From Sulfopaludibacter sp035606355 (GTDB lineage: Bacteria > Acidobacteriota > Terriglobia > Bryobacterales > Bryobacteraceae), in the NCBI GenBank assembly GCA_035606355.1, contig DATNFO010000024.1, forward strand, positions 124,001 to 188,000: 64,000 nucleotides of DNA, given 5' to 3'. This document shows, in pieces, positions 62,090 through 64,000 of the stretch. How positions within the stretch are numbered: the first letter of the stretch is position 1; each line of letters opens with the position of its first letter. Under the pieces are notes generated by a model. The model had not been told where the DNA came from, made no database searches, and saw nothing but the letters and a program-made list of their open reading frames with translations. The position numbers were made by a program, and so were the translations under genes.

Positions 62090-63404
62090 CGAAGAGAATA
62101 TAGGCCGCTCCCTGCGCATGATTCTGGAGCGGGAGGGCTATGCCGTCAACGTCTGCCGCACCGTGGCGGAGTTCGGCAAGCACCCCGATTCGCAGCGCGC
62201 CGACGCCTACCTGTTCGATATGAAATTGCCGGACGGCAATGGCATCGACCTGTTGAAGACAGTGCGGCAAAACGGTCCCGCGTCGCCCGCCATCATGATT
62301 TCAGGGCATGGCACCATCGCCGACGCCGTTGAAGCGACGCGCGCGGGTGCGTTCGATTTTCTCGAAAAGCCGCTGAGCCGGGACCGCGTGCTGCTGGCGC
62401 TGAAGAACGCCATGGAGCAGGTCAAGCTCCGCCAGGAGAATGAACGGCTGCGCGAACTGGTGGGGAATGCGCCCAAGATGATTGGCGCCTCGGCGGCGTG
62501 GCTGCGAGCCGTGGAACAGGCCAGCATGGCGGCGCGGAGCGATGCGCGCGTGCTGCTGATCGGCGAATCGGGGACGGGCAAGGAGTTGCTCGCCGCGCAT
62601 ATCCACAATTCCAGTCCCTTCGCGGGCGGTCCGTTCGTTAAGGTGAACTGCGCGGCCATTCCCACGGAACTGCTGGAGACCGAGCTGTTCGGACACGAGA
62701 AGGGTTCTTTCACCGGAGCCACGGCAACGCGGCGCGGCAAGTTCGAACTCGCGGACGGCGGCACGATTTTCCTCGACGAGGTCGGCGATTTGCACGGAGC
62801 GTCCCAGGCCAAGTTGCTGCGCGTCCTGCAGGAGGGCGAGTTTCATCGCGTGGGCGGCGAGCAGATCATCCGTGTGAATGTGCGTGTGGTGTCGGCGACG
62901 AATCGCGACCTGGGCGCCATGGTGCAGCAGGAAAAATTCCGTGAGGACCTGTACTATCGCCTGAGCGTGGTGCCCGTCCGCGTGCCCGCGCTGCGCGAGC
63001 GGCCCAGCGACATACGCCTGCTGGCCGAATATTTTCTGGAGGAGTTCTGCGCGCGCAACAATTTCCGCCGCAAAATGCTGGATGAGACTGTCTTTTCCAT
63101 GCTCGAAAGCTACGCGTGGCCGGGCAACGCGCGCGAGCTGCGCAACGTCATCGAACGGATGGCGATTCTCAGTCCGGGCGAGCGCTTGACCAGGGATTCG
63201 ATTCCGGTAGAGATTCGAGTACAACGCGAAGCGGGTCCGAAATCGACCATTCAGGAAGCACGGGAATCGGCCGAGCGGGAGCACATTCTGCGAGCCCTGG
63301 AGGAATCCGGCTGGAACGTCTCGGGGGCGGCGCGGGCGCTGGGGATGGAGCGGACCAATCTGCATAAGCGGATTCGGGCGTTGGGGCTCGTGCGAGGGCG
63401 CTAG
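62058..63404 (+). CDS. NtrX-like sigma-54 response regulator
   Basis: A 448-residue response regulator: receiver with Asp near residue 52 (YLFDMKLPDG), AAA+ domain with GESGTGKE, a GSFTGA loop (Ser in place of Ala of GAFTGA) and a C-terminal Fis-like helix-turn-helix (WNVSGAARALGMERTNLHKR). The start at 62058 (MASKRVLIVDDEE) overlaps the kinase gene by 32 bp. Pairs with the upstream kinase. Confidence 0.9.
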   Translation: MASKRVLIVDDEENIGRSLRMILEREGYAVNVCRTVAEFGKHPDSQRADAYLFDMKLPDGNGIDLLKTVRQNGPASPAIMISGHGTIADAVEATRAGAFDFLEKPLSRDRVLLALKNAMEQVKLRQENERLRELVGNAPKMIGASAAWLRAVEQASMAARSDARVLLIGESGTGKELLAAHIHNSSPFAGGPFVKVNCAAIPTELLETELFGHEKGSFTGATATRRGKFELADGGTIFLDEVGDLHGASQAKLLRVLQEGEFHRVGGEQIIRVNVRVVSATNRDLGAMVQQEKFREDLYYRLSVVPVRVPALRERPSDIRLLAEYFLEEFCARNNFRRKMLDETVFSMLESYAWPGNARELRNVIERMAILSPGERLTRDSIPVEIRVQREAGPKSTIQEARESAEREHILRALEESGWNVSGAARALGMERTNLHKRIRALGLVRGR

Positions 63405-63457
63405 TGCCTGTTTCCCGTACGCGTTAGACTGGTGATACGCAGGGAAACGGGGTCGGT

Positions 63458-63700
63458 ATGGAAGACGAAAAAGATAAAGCGAAAGCAGCGGCCGTAGCCG
63501 GCGTCGGCGCGGGAGTCGGCGGCGCGGGCGGCGCAACCGCCGGAGTTTTGGAGTTGGCGGCCAAAGGCGTTGCCACGGCGGCTTCGGCCGGTCTGGTGAT
63601 CGGAGCGGGCGCGGTGGCGGGTGCCGCGGCGGCTTACGGACTCTATTGGTTTTTCAAGAAACGCCGCAGTGAACGGTCCCATTCCACAACGAACATCTAA
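63458..63700 (+). CDS. small glycine-zipper membrane protein
   Basis: An 80-residue protein almost made of Ala and Gly, with a GVGAGVGGAGGATAG stretch and two hydrophobic segments, ending in FFKKRR. Such glycine-zipper proteins insert in membranes. Unknown function. Confidence 0.55.
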   Translation: MEDEKDKAKAAAVAGVGAGVGGAGGATAGVLELAAKGVATAASAGLVIGAGAVAGAAAAYGLYWFFKKRRSERSHSTTNI

Positions 63701-63779
63701 CCATTCGTGAAGCGACGCGCCTCCGCCGCAATAGGGAAGCGCCTTTTGCATGTCTCCCTCGCGGCGGTATGATGAATTC

Positions 63780-64000
63780 GTGGCAGTCGAGTCTACTCTC
63801 GTGCCGGTCGAAGAATACCTGCGGACTACCTACAAGCCTGCGTGTGATTACATCGACGGCGTTCTGCGCCCAAAAGCAATGCCCACTTGGGATCACGGAT
63901 ATGTTCAAGGCCGGCTCACGGAGTTGCTCAACTCCCGGCACGGCATCAAGGCGGCGTCAGAGATCACGGCCCGCATTCGGGATGGCAAGTACCTGGTTCC
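63780..64000 (+). CDS. Uma2 family protein (DUF820), 5' part
   Basis: A GTG-started frame (73 codons visible) continues off the window. The sequence LVPVEEYLRTTYKPACDYID, then WDHGYVQGRLTELLNS matches the N-terminus of Uma2/DUF820 restriction-endonuclease-fold proteins. Function unknown; these are often found in many copies in cyanobacteria and acidobacteria. Confidence 0.82.
   Translation, partial: MAVESTLVPVEEYLRTTYKPACDYIDGVLRPKAMPTWDHGYVQGRLTELLNSRHGIKAASEITARIRDGKYLV

Overview
The window looks like a chromosomal segment (GC roughly 60-65%) from a soil acidobacterium of the Solibacter/Bryobacter type. This is inferred from gene content: a TIGR03435-type soil protein, a DUF2911 protein, a very large Asp-box/Ig-like secreted protein with NPAIA repeats, a PEP-CTERM protein, a DUF6807 (PmoA-type) protein and several families of dispersed intergenic repeats. 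No rRNA, tRNA, CRISPR array, transposase or integrase gene was recognised.

Region 1 (1-17.7 kb) is mixed chromosomal content: an arylsulfatase-type gene cut by an in-frame amber codon, an SDR oxidoreductase, thiazole synthase thiG behind an enolase-superfamily dehydratase, a palindrome-rich gap, a ~1750-residue secreted BNR/Ig protein, an AAA+ ATPase with a winged-helix-like N-terminus, two tandem copies of a dispersed repeat, a DUF2911 protein, a TIGR03435 protein, comM/yifB, a CPBP-type membrane protease, and a LolA-like secreted protein.

Region 2 (17.7-43.1 kb) is a large flagellar cluster. On the minus strand, in transcription order, run fliK, an unknown gene, a short flgD, flgE, fliN, fliO, fliP, fliQ, fliR, flhB, flhA, flhF, fliA, a fliY-like gene, a DUF2802-like gene, a MoxR-type ATPase and an unknown 611-residue partner. 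A separate minus-strand operon carries flgM-flgN-flgK-flgL. On the plus strand, diverging from fliK, are flgF-flgG-flgA-flgH-flgI-flgJ. A sigma-54 activator with a degenerate receiver (FleQ-like) converges on the long operon, and a flaG-fliS pair closes the cluster. I could read a consensus sigma-28 promoter upstream of flgM and strong sigma-28-like sites upstream of fliS, fliK and flaG. flhF is broken by a frameshift and the usual flhG is missing between flhF and fliA. Flagellin, fliD, the MS-ring, motor-switch fliG/fliM, stator and chemotaxis genes are not in this window.

Region 3 (43.1-64 kb) is again mixed: a small secreted HExxH protein, a tandem UspA protein, a long-chain acyl-CoA ligase, and a Pat-like acyl-CoA synthetase/GNAT fusion coupled to a DUF1858 protein and flanked by related repeat elements. 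Then come a three-gene module of unknown function, coaD, an aspartate aminotransferase, a mannose-6-phosphate isomerase, a divergent yeiH/yeiE-like pair, a DUF6807 protein, a PEP-CTERM protein, an RRM protein, an Omp85-type outer-membrane protein followed by a Tat-type exported protein and an NtrY/NtrX-like two-component system, and the start of a Uma2-family gene.

The most unusual items are the MoxR/unknown-partner pair at the end of the flagellar operon, the sigma-28-like control of a hook/export operon, the interrupted flhF and sulfatase genes, the repeats flanking the acetyltransferase operon, and the 16-unit NPAIA array.
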